Shown here piece after piece: positions 10,886 through 21,984 of a DNA stretch of 64,000 bases. The position numbers were made by a program, and so were the translations under genes. Numbering within the stretch: position 1 is the stretch's first letter; each line of letters starts with the position of its first letter. The stretch spans positions 896,675,309-896,739,308 of the forward strand of contig CM066035.1 of NCBI GenBank assembly GCA_033557465.1. The letters are read 5' to 3'. The notes under the pieces are model-generated. The model searched no databases and had not been told where the DNA came from. It saw only the letters and a list, made by a program, of their open reading frames with translations. This DNA is from Ichthyophis bannanicus (Eukaryota; Chordata; Amphibia; Gymnophiona; Ichthyophiidae).

Positions 10886-10975
10886 CTGGGTTGTGGTGCC
10901 GATGGGGCACTTCCAGTTTCAGGTGTTGCCTTTCGGGCTGGCCCCTTCCTTAGTAGTTTTCCCCCTTTGAAACAA
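10880..10975 (+). pseudogene. opposite-strand DIRS reverse transcriptase fragment
   Basis: Immediately beyond the minus-strand RT, the plus strand reads MGHFQFQVLPFGLAPS. The LPFGLA block directly precedes the catalytic box in DIRS reverse transcriptases; element C has the same block (YRVLPFGLASAPRVF) near 36430. So two neighbouring pieces of one gene lie head to head. This implies an inversion or a second element joined at about 10880. The piece ends by about 10975. Confidence 0.6.
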
Positions 10976-10984
10976 TACTCGAGT

Positions 10985-11705
10985 CCTGCTTAAAAACCCA
11001 GGGCCTGATATTCAACGCAGTTAACATGATTAGCAGACCTGCAAGCAGCGTTAATCGCAGTGACTGCGATATTCAGCAGCACTAATACCAGCATCAGGGT
11101 GTTCTGGGTGCGACAACCAAAAATAACCAGACGGAAGCAATATTCAGCCTCTACCCAGTTATTCTTAAGCGGTGAAAGTTAGCCTAACTTACACTGCAGA
11201 AGCTAACCGGACAGTGGCTGAATACCACCGCAGTTAGCTTCTGTGCTATCCAGTTGACCCAGATATTCAATGCTAATGTTTGGATATGGCCCCAGCACTG
11301 AAGATCTGAATGTTAGATTCAGTGGCGACAGCTAGCTGCTGCCGCCGCCGAAGAATATCTGACTCCCAGTCTTTTGAGGTGGCTTTTAAATCTTGTATCT
11401 TAACTGCCTGATAGCCAAGTTGGATTTAACCATCTTTATTATAAAAAGGTTTCCTGTAAGTCCTATCTTGGTTGTGTGTGTTGACTAGATTTGTAAGCTT
11501 AATGGAGCCAGGGATTCTTGTGTGTGTATCAATGCTGTTTGACTAGTAGCCCTATATAAAATGTGCAGCAGTTGTAGGGAACATGTTAAGTTAATAGCCC
11601 AGAGGAGCCATTGCTAAGGCAAGAAGAAACTACAAAAGGAAGCAAAAGTTGTGCATGTAGAGTAAGAATATTGTACTAATGCAATGCTGCATGTGATTCC
11701 TGTGT
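10985..11705. other. unclassified spacer, possible small DNA transposon at 10985-11365
   Basis: No coding sequence is visible. The stretch 10990-11365 starts with gggcctgatattcaa and ends with gaatatctgactccc, which are loosely inverted, and gatattca-like words recur inside it. That could be a MITE, but the match is poor. The rest, to 11705, shows nothing that I recognise. Confidence 0.25.
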
Positions 11706-12109
11706 TTTTTTAGGAACAAGCAGGAAATCAGTCCTCACATATGGGTGACAGAGCCCATGCGGAGGCATCTCCCCAGCTTTCAAAGAAAGCCTTTGGGAGA
11801 TGCACCATGCATGCGTGGTCCACTTCCCACCCAAGGGTGCCATCTTGCCTCCGTCTTTTTTTTCCACGGAGCCATTCGGACGCTGTCCAGTTTTCCCTGG
11901 AAAATGTCTGATTTTTTTTTCTCAAGTTTTGTCCAGTGTACTGTGTACCAGTAACTTTCCACCCCCGAGCCAGTCACCTCGAGTCAGTTTGTTTATTTTT
12001 TTTAGATTTTCATTGAGGTCTCCCTCAACTGGCGTTCGTGCCCTTTTTTCAGCCGAAGGCCTCGGACTCCTGCCAGGAGGCAGGGACCCCCTTTGCCAGT
12101 GGCCTCCAG

Positions 12110-12730
12110 TGGCTTCAAAAAGTGTGGCCGGTATGACAAAATGTCACTCACTGAACCACACGACTGCTGCCTTCAATGTCTTGATCTGGAGCACGATAAC
12201 GCCAACTGCGAGCTATGTTGAACCATGACTCCAAAGGCCTTAAAGAGCCACCATCAGCAGCAGGAAAAGTTCTTTCAGAAGTCAGACTCTGCCCTGGAGT
12301 CTCTAGTGATACCATGCTCCAGAGCCCCCGCGAAACCAGAGCTGCTTGGGAGTCCCGTGGCTGCGGTTCCTCCGAGGAGAAGTTCCCAGAGGTGGAGCAT
12401 AATTAAAAAGCCTCGAAGACCACCTCGGGGGGATGGATCTGGGAAGAAGGTGAAATCCCATCCCAGGTCCCGCAGCTCCAGGAATTAGTCCAGGGAGTCG
12501 GGGCAGAAGCGGCACACCAAGATACCCTGCAAGGAGTTGTCAGCCCCCACCGACTGGCCTCAGACCTCCAGGGCCATTCTCATTGAGGTCTCTCCCTCGA
12601 TAGTACTGATGCTGGGCGCGAAGTCCTTGGTGCCCACATCAAAGGCTGCGGAGCCAACTGGCATGGAGACCAGAATGGCAGCCCTAGAGAGCAGTATTCC
12701 TCCTCTAGTGACCATGTAGTGGGCGTTTGG
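12110..12730 (+). pseudogene. DIRS A gag, N-terminal part
   Basis: The plus strand reads SGFKKCGRYDKMSLTE followed by PHDCCLQCLDLEHDN, a decayed version of the Cys-rich head seen in elements C and E (KCTKCGG, then DTHDWCLKCLGPDH). A Ser/Pro/Lys-rich stretch follows at 12225-12488, as in the other gag copies. The function is inferred: DIRS gag proteins are thought to bind the element RNA. Stops lie within and after the Cys block. The LINE at 12735 interrupts the gene, and it resumes near 14800. Confidence 0.6.
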
Positions 12731-12734
12731 CTCA

Positions 12735-14795
12735 CCTGGTTCATCTTTATCTTTATTTTTATTCGGCTCTTGATATACTGCTTTACAGTAAAAACATCAA
12801 AGCTGTTTACAATACAGTAAAAACAAACTGCCAGGAAAGGAACGCCATAGTTATGACAGGAGAGATGAGAATAGAGGAAGGAGAGTAAAGGCAAGGTAAA
12901 AAGGACAGAAGAGGCAAGGAGAGGAGAGAAGGATGGGATTCTCAGTTGGATGTAGGGGGGACAGGGAGAACAAAAGCAGAACAGAAGAGATGAGTCTTAA
13001 GAGATTTGAATCTGTTGAGAGTTCCAATCTAAGATCTGGAGGGAGGGAGTTCCAGAGTTTAGGGCTGAGAAAGAAGGCTGATTTTCTGGTGGATTCCAGG
13101 TGTGCATGAGAAGGAGGGGGACGGAACATACGGTTGATGTGAATGTGGTAGTGAGCGGTAGGGGTCATGGAGAGGAACCAGGTTGGAGAGGTATTGGGGG
13201 GAACCAGCATGGATGGCTTTATGAACAAGAGTTAAGACTTTGTATCGTTTACGGTGGGTGATAGGAAGCCAATGGAGGTGAATAAGAAGAGGGGGGACAT
13301 GATCGGTGCAGGATGCATGAGTGATGAGACAGGCTGCGGTGTTTTGTGACAGTTGGAGACTTCGTAATTGATACTGGGGGAGGCTGGCCAAAGCAATGTT
13401 ACAATAATCGATCCTGTTCATAACTAGGGAAAGGAGAAGGGTAACCAAGGAGGAAGTGGGGAGGAAAGGACAGATGGCATGGATCTGGTGAAATGAGCAG
13501 AAGGAACGGTGAATTATTGATAGATGGTCATGGAATGTCATAGCAGAGTCCAAAGTAACACCTAAGTAATGTAGGGAAGGAACCAGAGGGATGGAGGAAG
13601 AGGAAAGAGGGTGCAAGGGCAAGAATGGGACTACCAAACGTGAACCTGATGACTTGTTTGGTCCAGGTTGAGGTCGAGAAAGTTTGGGGTTAATCAGGTA
13701 CTGACAGAGGAAAGACAGGCATTGAGGGCGGGGGGTAATGTCAGGGGCAGCAGGGTTGGTATGATGGAGGAGGAGGATGTAATTCGCATAATAGTATGCG
13801 GAAATGAAATGCCGCTGGATGAGAAGTGTGAGGGGGGAGGGGGGTCAGAAAGGCATTGAAGAGAAGAGGGGCAAGGACGGAGCCTTGGGGGACACCACAG
13901 GGAAGAGGAATGCTGGGTGAGGAGGAGACTGAGAAAGACCTGGTGGACAGAAAAGAGCGGAACCAGTGAAGCACAGAACCGCTGAGGCTGACATCGGAGA
14001 GACGGGTGAGGAGTGTGCGATGATCCACAAGATCGAAGGCAGAGGACAGGCCGAGGGAAACTGCACTGGAATACTGACCCTGGTCGTGGGAGGAGTGAAG
14101 TTCGTTGAGAAGGGAGCTGAGAATGGTTTCGGTGTTGTGTCCAGGATGAAAGCCAGACTGACGAGGATGAAGAATAAGTGCAGAATCTAGATGAGAGGTG
14201 AGGTGTGCAAAGACTAGCTTCTCCAGGAGCTTGGAGAGAAAGGGGAGGTTAGAGAGAGGGTGCTTACTGGCAGGGACAGAGGGATCCAGGGATTGTTTCT
14301 TGAGGATGGGCCAAAGTATGTTTCCAGGGAGTGGGAAAGATGCCAGAGAAAAGACTGGAATTAACAATGAAAAGGATGAAAGGGAGGAGTGCGAGAGAAG
14401 GCTCATTGAGCCAGAGAGAAGGCTCATTGAGCCAGAGAGAAGGCTCATTGAGCCAGAGAGAAGGAATGGGGTCAAGTTGACAGGTGGTCTTGCAGGAGTA
14501 AGAGAGCATCCTGGATAGTTCAATAGAGGAGATGGGGTGAAAGGAGGACCACTGGTGGGAGCGAGAGGGGCCTACAGGGGGAGAAGGGGGGAGGAATGAT
14601 GCGGGGGGGGGGGGGAAAGGAGGAGAAGGAGGAGTGAAGATCCTGGACCTTGGTACTGTAGAAACCTGCGAGGAGGGTAGAGTTGGGAAGGACCGGAGGG
14701 GGGGGGGGGGGGTGTGTGTGGAAACTGGGGAAGGGAAGGTGTTAGGGGCTGAGAGGGAGCGGAGGATGGAATAGAGCTGATGGGACCCTTGACAT
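12735..14795 (-). mobile_element. L2-group LINE, 5'-truncated, inserted in DIRS A gag
   Basis: The minus strand has an A-rich 3' end at 12740-12765, then upstream the RT C-terminus with LHWLPITHRKRYKVLTLVHK (near 13260) and LWNSLPPDLRLE (near 13045). Further upstream lies RT core SAFDLVDHRTLLTRLS and GVPQGSVLAPLLF (14050-13880). The N-terminal RT part around 14500-14250 includes DPIPSLWLNEPS. The pattern LHWLPI with LWNSLP is typical of L2-group LINE C-termini. Frames change at least three times. The catalytic YADD box is not preserved in readable form near 13800. G-runs of 14-17 bases on the plus strand at about 14606 and 14697 lie in its upstream part. Confidence 0.75.
14401..14463. repeat. 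three 21-bp tandem units inside the LINE
   Basis: The unit gctcattgagccagagagaa(g) is repeated three times without change at 14401, 14422 and 14443. On the coding (minus) strand it adds a seven-residue repeat (SLWLNEP) to the reverse transcriptase. The perfect identity means the expansion is recent compared with the rest of this decayed LINE. Confidence 0.85.
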
Positions 14796-14799
14796 TGAG

Positions 14800-15905
14800 G
14801 GCTTCCCCGGACGTCAAACCAGTCAAGTGCCATTGGCCTTGCGAGAGCCCGTCCCTAGCTGAGGACCTGGTCCCGTTCCTCAGGACACTGGTCCTCCCCT
14901 GCGAGCACCCGTGGATCGGACAGACTCTACCTTGTTTGAGGACCGCTCTTTGCGGTGCATGACCTCTGGAGGTTATCGTGCAGTGTCGGACTCATATTCA
15001 GACTTCGAATCCAAATGGGAGATTGAGGATGAAGTCCCTGGACATGAGGCGCCACCATGTGTCCTCGCACCAGTCTTCCCTGGCAACTCAATGCTGTTCC
15101 CCTCCTGAGGACGTGGCGTTCCTAGATTTCGTGAGGGATTTGACTAAGGCTCTCGCTATCGAGACAGAGGCCGAGAAGGACCCCTGAACCAAGGAATTGG
15201 AGATCCTCCAATGCAAGGCACTCCCAAAGGAAACCCTTACGATCCCAGTGTCTCCAATTCTCGACTGCTACCTCTTACGCATGTGGGAAACACTGGTGTC
15301 TGTACCAATCGTTAGCAGATGCCTCGACGCCATGTACCGGGTACGCTGAAGCACTGGATTCCAAAAGACCCAGCTTCTCCACAGCTCCATGTTCATGGAG
15401 TTGGTCATTCGCATGCTTAACCCTCGACGCCTTGGCTGGAAAGCCTTTCAGGGCTCAATGCTAACATGCTGAATCCAGTCCAACCATCTCGACATGTGCT
15501 TGTACCTGACCTGAAGGAACTGTTGAAGCAGCTCAGGGGATTCTCGGCAGGCCTCAATGGTGAACCCCTGCAGAGGTTCAAGACCCTAACCTTGGCAGTA
15601 AAGAAATGCTCAAAGTTTCTGTCCTGAGCAGCCTATGATGGCTTTGAGTCATCGGCCAGGGTGGCCGCCACTGGTAATGGGGTATGCTGCCAAACATGGC
15701 TGCAATCATCTGACCTGAAGCAATGGGTACAGGACACACTGATCAATGTCCCCTGCATAGGTGAAAACCTATTCGGGAAGCCCATAGCGGATAAAGCAGT
15801 GGAGATAGAGACCAAGTATGTTAAGAGAACCAGGCTCGGTGCAACCCCGGAAGAAAACCCCAGGGAAAAAGACCTTCTTTCTGAGGAAGAAAGGGCACTT
15901 TGGTA
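14800..15905 (+). pseudogene. DIRS A gag, C-terminal part
   Basis: After the LINE, gag resumes. PPEDVAFLDFVRDLTKALAI (15107-15170) matches PPEDLSFQDFIREVARGLSI of element C. Near 15670-15800 the reading WLQSSDLKQWVQDTL then GENLFGKPIADKA matches WLQASDLEIWVQDEL and GENLFGKDWQAKA. The order and spacing are as in C and E. Multiple stops and shifts separate the pieces. This conserved C-terminal domain has no function that I can assign beyond being part of gag. Confidence 0.7.
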
Positions 15906-16069
15906 GTACTCTGCACTTCCAGGCCTTCAGGCCCTCAGCAAGGCCAACAGAAGGGACAGGGACATGAATAAAAAAAGCCCTGAAGCCCCAGGCACTGGAT
16001 CAGGCCCAGCCCGGGGGAAGTTTTTGATTGCCTGGGTGCGACCTCCACTCCCCCAAGAGATCCTCTGCT

Positions 16070-17905
16070 GCCCATAGGTGGGCACCCAGCCCACCTTTGC
16101 CCGTAAGTGGTCAGCCATCAACATTGATATCTGGGTGCTACAAGTGGTCAAGGAGGGCTACCTCCTCCACTTACATCTATCACCACCCTCGTACTTCCCG
16201 GGAGAACCCACCAGGCCTCTCCTCCACCAAACCCTCATCGAGCTAGCGGGACTACTACAGGACAAAGCAATGGAGACAGTACCACAATCTCTCTGGGGCA
16301 CTGGCTTCTCCTCCAGGTATTTCCTCATCCCCAAGAGGTCTGGGGGGCCTCAGGCCCATCCTGGACCTATGAGAGCTCATGTTTCTGGTCAGGGAGACAT
16401 TCAAGATGCCCTCTCTTGGAACACTGCTGCCATTCCTCCAACAGGGAGATTGACTTTACTCCTTAGACCTAAGGTATGCCTACACTCATATCCTCATTCA
16501 CCCCAGCCACAGAAAATAACTTCCAATACAGCACTACCAATACAGGATGCTGCCCTCGTCTCCAAGGGTCATCACAATTTGCCTTGCGGTGGTTGCATCT
16601 CACCTCAGGCTTCAAGGTGCCTTCGTCTTCCCTTATTTGGATGACAGGCTCATAAAGGGGCACACAGCTACAGAGACACAATGTGCCACTGGATGTACCA
16701 TAAATGCCCTGCAGCACCTGGGGTTTGCCATAAATTAGCCCAAGTCCCACCTCACTCTGGCTCAGCACCTAGAGTAAATGGGGCGCAGCTGGACACCCTT
16801 CAGGCAAAAGCCTTCCTCCTTCAGGAGAGGTCAGAATGCCCCAGGGAATTAGCAGAGGTGCAATGGCACAGGACACTATCCGTCCGGTTTTGCCTCCACA
16901 GTCCACGTGACACCAAATGCCTGCCTGCACATAAGAGCAGCCCAGTGCTGCCTCTGCTCTCAGTGGGCCCAAGCCATAGGCAAGCTCAAGGACAGAATGC
17001 AGATGACCCGCCAGTCAGCATGCTCCCTCGGAAGGTGGCAGAACCCATGTCACCTTCAGGCTCAGATGCCCTTTCAGGCACCCACACCCCAGAAGATCCT
17101 CCCATGGGCACCTCTAATGGGCTGGGGAGCGCATTGCGAGAGCCTCCAGACACAAGGCTGCTGGTCCTAGAGTTAATCTGAAAAGGCAGATAGACCTGCT
17201 GGAAGTCAGGGTGATATTCCTGGTCCTCGGAGCCTTCTGCCACCAACTGTAGTACCATGCATTGCTGATCCAGATCGACAATCGGTCGTGATGTTCTACA
17301 TGAACAAACAAGGGGGGTGGGACAGGGTCATAACCCTTCTGCCAGAAGGTGGTAGCCCTCTGCTCCTATGCTATACATAGAGGGATACTCTTAAGAGTGT
17401 TCTAACTCCGGGACAGGACAGTGTCTTAGCGGACAAACTGAGCAGAAAACTCTAACCGCACGAGTGGCACCTGGACCCAGCAGTAGCCTCACGGCTGTTC
17501 CGGCTCTGGGATATCTTGGTGATGGACCTGTTTGCCAGCCCAGACAATGTGCAGTTGCCCTGTTTCTGCTCCCAGTAACCGCACCCATCTCGGGTTGCGG
17601 CAGATGCATTCCTCATCCCGTGGACGGAGGTCCTCCTGTATGCCTTTCCTCCAACACCACTGATAACCAAGACCCTGTTCAAGGCTCAGCACGACAGAGC
17701 GTTGCTAGTGCTGATAGCCTCTCTTTGGCTCAGACAGCCCTGGTTCCCACTGCTCCACTCCGTATTGACGGTATCGCCAATTCCCCTGGGCCGAGCCTCA
17801 GGACTACTCTCGCAGGAGCAGGGCTCTTGCCTACACGCCTACCTAAGGTCCCCCTCGCTCATGGCTTGGCTGCTGAAAGAATAGCATTAGACCCCTTCAA
17901 TCTCC
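16070..17905 (+). pseudogene. DIRS A reverse transcriptase and RNase H, decayed
   Basis: TGFSSRYFLIPKRSGG near 16305-16345 corresponds to TGFYSPYFLIPKKTGG in element C, the start of the RT palm. FPYLDDRLIKGHTATE at 16630-16670 carries the catalytic LDD. RNase H follows with weak blocks, for example FYMNKQGGWD near 17295. Then the C-terminal linker, with ADKLSRKL at 17430 and FASPDNVQLP at 17530, matches ADRLSRVL and FASPWNAKLP of C. The frame changes every few hundred bases, so no product is possible. Confidence 0.7.
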
Positions 17906-18338
17906 CATGAGACTTGGAAGAGATTCTCCTGTTCTCTCGTAAGACCTCCACGAGAAGGGCATACATCTTCAAGTTGCGCCGTTTCTCATTGTGGTGCACA
18001 GAAAAGCAGGTGAACCATTCTCCTGCTCAGTGCATGTGGTACTCCAGTACCTGTTCCACCTATCGCAGGCAGGACTGAAGTCCAACTCGGAGTACACTTG
18101 AGTGCCATCTTAGCACATCACCATTCTGTTGAAGGGAAATTCCTCTCGGCTCAGCCCCTTGTACTTCTGTTCTTACGGGGCCTCATGTTGTCCAAACCCC
18201 CCATCTGCCCTCCAGCGGCAGAGTTGGACCTTAATGTGGTACTCTCACTGCTCACCAAGCCTCCGTTTCAGCCTCTGGCCACCTGCGCTACCTCTCCTGG
18301 AAGAGCGCTTTTCTGGTAGCACTCACATCAGCTTACAG
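17905..18338 (+). pseudogene. DIRS A tyrosine recombinase, N-terminal part
   Basis: The sequence corresponds to the N-terminal domain of the recombinase in element C. KTSTRRAYIFKLRRFSLWC near 17945-18000 matches KPSTRHSYAFKWKRFTIWC, and KPPFQPLAT with LRYLSWKSAFLVALTSAYR near 18260-18335 matches the run-up to the first catalytic Arg. A LINE pile-up interrupts the gene exactly at this block. The remainder lies at 24178-24756. Confidence 0.65.
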
Positions 18339-18555
18339 ATTTATTTATTTATTTTATTTATTTACACACATTTATATACCGCATCTTCCAGAGTTCAGTT
18401 GCGGTTTACAGTGAACAACAATTAACAAAGCAAGTTTGTTTTACAAGGAACGTCATATTATAAGTATAATGAATAACAAAACAGTATATGTATTGAAACG
18501 AAGTAATTAACTAAACAATGCATTGTCTAAACAATGTGAGACAATACGGAACAGA
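18339..18555 (-). mobile_element. 3' end of a LINE, short fragment
   Basis: Reading minus, the fragment ends with a gcggtatataaatgtgtgt-like segment and a tail of aaat/aaata units (18339-18365). This is the same kind of 3' end as on the LINEs at 20245 and 21960. About 210 bases are present. It sits at the breakpoint in the DIRS A recombinase. Confidence 0.5.
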
Positions 18556-18569
18556 ATAAACTATATATA

Positions 18570-20250
18570 TATAGTTTAAAATCCCGCACCCACCTCTTCA
18601 ACAAATAACAGAATGTTTTAAAGAGCTAACAAACTGGCTTAAGGATCAGAATTTACTCATCAATTTTACAAAAACTGATGTTCTATTTATCACTAAAAAT
18701 CAAACATACACACCCCCAAGCACCATTGCCCTAGATAACCATGAGATCAACACAAAAAAAGAAGTAAAATACCCAGGTGTGATACTGGACAATAAACTCA
18801 ATATGGACTCACACATAAAATACCTGACAAAAAACATACATTACAAACTCAAGACATTGAAACAATTAAGACCACTGATTCACTTACAAGATTTTATAAC
18901 CATAATTCAAGCTATCATAACCCCACACTTTGATTTTGCAAATATAATCCTTAACGGCATCACAAAACAAAATATTAAAAAGATACAAATAACTCAGAAC
19001 ATAGCAGCAAGGATTATAATGAATATAAGCCCAATAGAACATATCACACCGATTCTAGCTGAACTTCATTGGTTACCTATTAACAGCAGAATAAAATACA
19101 AAATATTTGTCACCACATTTAAACTTATAAATAACCTAACACCATCTGCACTCAAAAGAACATAACATAAGATATGCCATACTGGGTCAGACCAAGGTCC
19201 ATCAAGCCCAGTATTCTGTTTCCAACAGTGGCCAATCTAGGTCATATGTACCTAGCAGTTTCCCCAAGGGACACAGGTTCCACAATGCTTGTATTGGTTC
19301 AAGCATTGATATCCTGGGTCCCTTCTTAATAATGGCTTATGGACCTTTCCTCCAGGAACTTGTCCAAACCTTTTTTAAACCCAGCTACACTAACAGCCTT
19401 TACTACATCCTCCGGTAACAAATTCCAGAGTTTGATTACACGTTGAGTGAAAAAATATTTTCTTTTATTAGTCTTAAATAGTTTACCCTGTAGCTTCATT
19501 GCATGTCCCCTAGTCTTTCTATATTCTGATAAGGTAAACAATCGATCTACGTTTACCCGTTCCACTCCGCTCATTAATTTATAGACTTCTATCATATCTC
19601 CCCTCAGCCGTCTCAATACACTCATTAGCGTAGAAATAGATAAACGATCACAAAGGAGCAGAAACACAAACACTATAGCAATACCAAAAGATTACACAAA
19701 AGCTAGAAAACAAACCAACAAGAGGGCTTTCTCACACTCAGCACCAATCCTCTGGAATAATCTACCTGACAACATTCGTCTACTATCAGACATAAAGGAA
19801 TTTAGAAAAAAATTAAAAACTCACTTATTCACATAACACTACAATACACTACCAAAGCAGAATACACAAAGAGACACAGGTTAACAAACATACCATAACA
19901 CTACATATTTCATTACAAATAACAAATAATGACATAACCACATATTAATTAACCATGCCACACATATATACAGATGACGAGTCTCCTAACTTTATATTTA
20001 TGTGATTTGTCACATTTAAAACAATTAATGCATTAAAATATTGATACATATATGATATAATTGCAAGTACCTACAATGTATATAGGTTCCAAAATTCCTG
20101 TTTAAATGTTATATTGTTACTTGTAAATAGTTTCATCTGTTCTATGTAAAACGACTAGGTATGCTACACCACATACCATATAACTTATTGTTCCCTGTAA
20201 ACTGCACTTGATACTTGGGAAAGAGCGGTATAGAAATAACTGTTAAATAA
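18570..20250 (+). mobile_element. L2-group LINE, C-terminal half, interrupted by CR1
   Basis: The plus strand reads TDVLFITKNQTYTPPS, then from 18779 VILDNKLNMDSHIKYL, ITPHFDFANIILNG, IEHITPILAELHWLPI and FVTTFKLINNLTP, the thumb and C-terminal part of an L2-group RT. At 19166 a CR1 fragment on the other strand interrupts it. It resumes at about 19651 and ends with LWNNLPDNI and FRKKLKTHLFT (stop near 19836). The 3' untranslated region runs to the gcggtatagaaataac block and an aaat-rich tail at 20225-20260. The RT catalytic core is absent, so the copy is 5'-truncated. Confidence 0.75.
19166..19650 (-). mobile_element. CR1 LINE, 3' end
   Basis: On the minus strand, [58 protein letters not shown] and [11 protein letters not shown] form the classic C-terminus of CR1 ORF2 (19673-19326). 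The 3' untranslated region includes the familiar actgggtcagaccaaggtcc block (plus-strand reading) at 19180-19200. It is inserted in the plus-strand L2-group LINE, which continues on both sides. Confidence 0.85.
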
Positions 20251-20261
20251 ATAAATTAAAT

Positions 20262-20341
20262 AAATATATAGATATAGATATATATATATATAGAGATAGA
20301 GAGATAGATAGATATATAGATATATATAGATATATATATGG
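20262..20341. repeat. (ata/gata) microsatellite
   Basis: A mixed ata, gata and gaga simple repeat directly follows the LINE tail. It probably grew from the A/T-rich tail. Tyr/Ile-rich readings across it are meaningless. Confidence 0.85.
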
Positions 20342-20379
20342 AAGTAGTAGGGCATAAAAGATTGGATCATAAATATAAT

Positions 20380-21965
20380 AATTGAAAAAATAGCTTACAG
20401 ACAACTGCAAGATCATATCGACACTGAAGCGCCTTTGGATACCTGTCAACATGGATTTAGGGAATTCCACGGCGTCGAAACGCTCCTCACCTCTCTTCTC
20501 AACAGCTTAAACTCTGGTATCGACAACATCAAACAGGGCTTTGTTCTCATCTTCTTAGATATCGCGGCTGCTTTTTGACTCGGTCTGTCACGATCTACTC
20601 ATTATCCGCTTAAGAGAGAAGGGCCTTTGTGGAAATGCCCTCGAATGGTGCATCTCATACCTCTCAGAAAGATGGCAGCAGGTCCGCTCAAATGGCGAAA
20701 CATCAGATCCATTTCACCAAGGACAAGGAGTCCCGCAAGGTTCTTCTTTGTCATCACTATTATTCAACATCTACATGCAACCCTTATGCAACATTATCAA
20801 GTCTTTCAATGTCAACTACATGATATATGCTGACGATGTGTTACTATATATCCCTTTCTGCATAGATAAGATTAATCTCACCCCCATAACCAACTGTTTT
20901 AATGCCATCTCAGATTGGCTACTGACTCAAAATCTCAGAATCCAGAACAAAAAAACAGAGGTTCTTTTCATCTCAAGGAACCCTAAGTTTACACCACCCA
21001 CATTTCTTGAAGTTCAAGATGCAAAGCTGCAAGTAAAATCCCACATCCGATACCTTGGAGTGACCTTTGATCAGAATCTAGATATGAAGACCCACATAGC
21101 CAACACCGTAAGGACAATTTATTTTAAGATTCTCTCCCTCAGACACCTCCGCCAACTGATTGATCCAGATGATTTCCGTACGGTCTACCAGGCTCTGGTT
21201 ATACCGCACTTTGACTTCGCAAACTGTATATTACAGGGGCTCCCCCAATCTACCCTTAACCCACTTCAACTAGCATTAAACAGCGCAGCAAGAATACTCT
21301 TCGGGGTTCCAAAAAGAGAACATGTAACACCTCTCCTGAAACAATTACACTGGCTCCCTATCCAAGCGAGAATTACCTTCAAGACCTTGCTTCTAGCCTT
21401 CAAAGCTCAAAAAGGGCTTGCTCCTCCTTCACTTTCGGAGTTAATCCTACCAATTCCTTCCAACAGGAGTAGAAGAACCACTGAACTAAACATGCTAAGA
21501 GTTCCAAAAGACTCCTTAAGATACAACTCCGCAACTGTAAACCGATCCTTCAGTTTATGTGCTCCAAAGCTATGGAACACCCTCCCACCACAAATTAGAA
21601 CCATCACTGACCTCTTCCAGTTTAGAAAGGCCTTGAAGCATCACCTTTTCATCAAATATTTCCCAGAAAACACAATAACACAAGATCACTCAAATAGCAC
21701 CATTCCCGTTCTTAACACGCCACCTCTGCTAACCCAATAACTTTTCACACCTCTCTCTCATACTATGAAAATTCTTTTAGGCTTTATTCCGTTCATATGT
21801 AAATAGCCAATGTGTTGTATTCATTGTAAATAATTTCCCCTGTTATCCAAGTTTTTGTTCCTTGTTCTATGTAAAAAACAGATAACATGTACCTTATCTG
21901 ATGTTTTCTTGTTCTATGTAAACCGCGCTGATTATAAATAGAGCGGTATATAAAAGATGTTAAAT
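20380..21965 (+). mobile_element. L2-group LINE, RT half, 5'-truncated
   Basis: The copy starts inside the RT (DTCQHGFREFHGVETLLTSL at 20440) and reads through to its 3' end, gagcggtatataaaagatgtt with an aaataaat tail at 21940-21975. The palm blocks, YADD box, thumb and C-terminal domain are all present. One extra T in a T-run at 20572-20576 shifts the frame just before the second catalytic region, and another shift lies near 20740. It inserted next to the tail of the preceding LINE, and both belong to the material that splits DIRS A. Confidence 0.8.
20748..21740 (+). CDS. L2-group LINE reverse transcriptase, C-terminal 330 residues
   Basis: A long open frame beginning at LLFNIYMQPL and carrying MIYADDVLLYIPF, so the two catalytic Asp residues are intact. 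VKSHIRYLGVTFDQNLDM, VIPHFDFANCILQGLP, VTPLLKQLHWLPIQARIT, LCAPKLWNTLPPQIR and FRKALKHHLFIKYF follow. This is the palm end, thumb and C-terminal domain of an L2-group RT. The stop is at 21738-21740. It is not a whole gene: the endonuclease and the RT fingers are missing or out of frame, so there is no genuine start codon. Confidence 0.8.
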   Translation: MSSLLFNIYMQPLCNIIKSFNVNYMIYADDVLLYIPFCIDKINLTPITNCFNAISDWLLTQNLRIQNKKTEVLFISRNPKFTPPTFLEVQDAKLQVKSHIRYLGVTFDQNLDMKTHIANTVRTIYFKILSLRHLRQLIDPDDFRTVYQALVIPHFDFANCILQGLPQSTLNPLQLALNSAARILFGVPKREHVTPLLKQLHWLPIQARITFKTLLLAFKAQKGLAPPSLSELILPIPSNRSRRTTELNMLRVPKDSLRYNSATVNRSFSLCAPKLWNTLPPQIRTITDLFQFRKALKHHLFIKYFPENTITQDHSNSTIPVLNTPPLLTQ

Positions 21966-21984
21966 AAAATAAATAAATCAAAGG

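Larger units (their letters stand above)
2042..10970 (-). mobile_element. DIRS-type tyrosine-recombinase retrotransposon 'B', split by an L1
   Basis: On the minus strand the order is reverse transcriptase (about 10885-10300), RNase H (about 10300-10083, resuming at 4056) and tyrosine recombinase (3704-2589). Then come an internal complementary region and a right terminal repeat ending at 2042. This order is characteristic of DIRS retrotransposons, which integrate with a tyrosine recombinase instead of an integrase. Gag and the left terminus are missing: the copy ends at about 10880 where an opposite-strand RT piece begins. The L1 at 4074-10065 was inserted later. Removing it and one copy of the 17-bp duplication restores the RNase H reading. 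Stops and shifts throughout show the copy is inactive. Confidence 0.85.
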
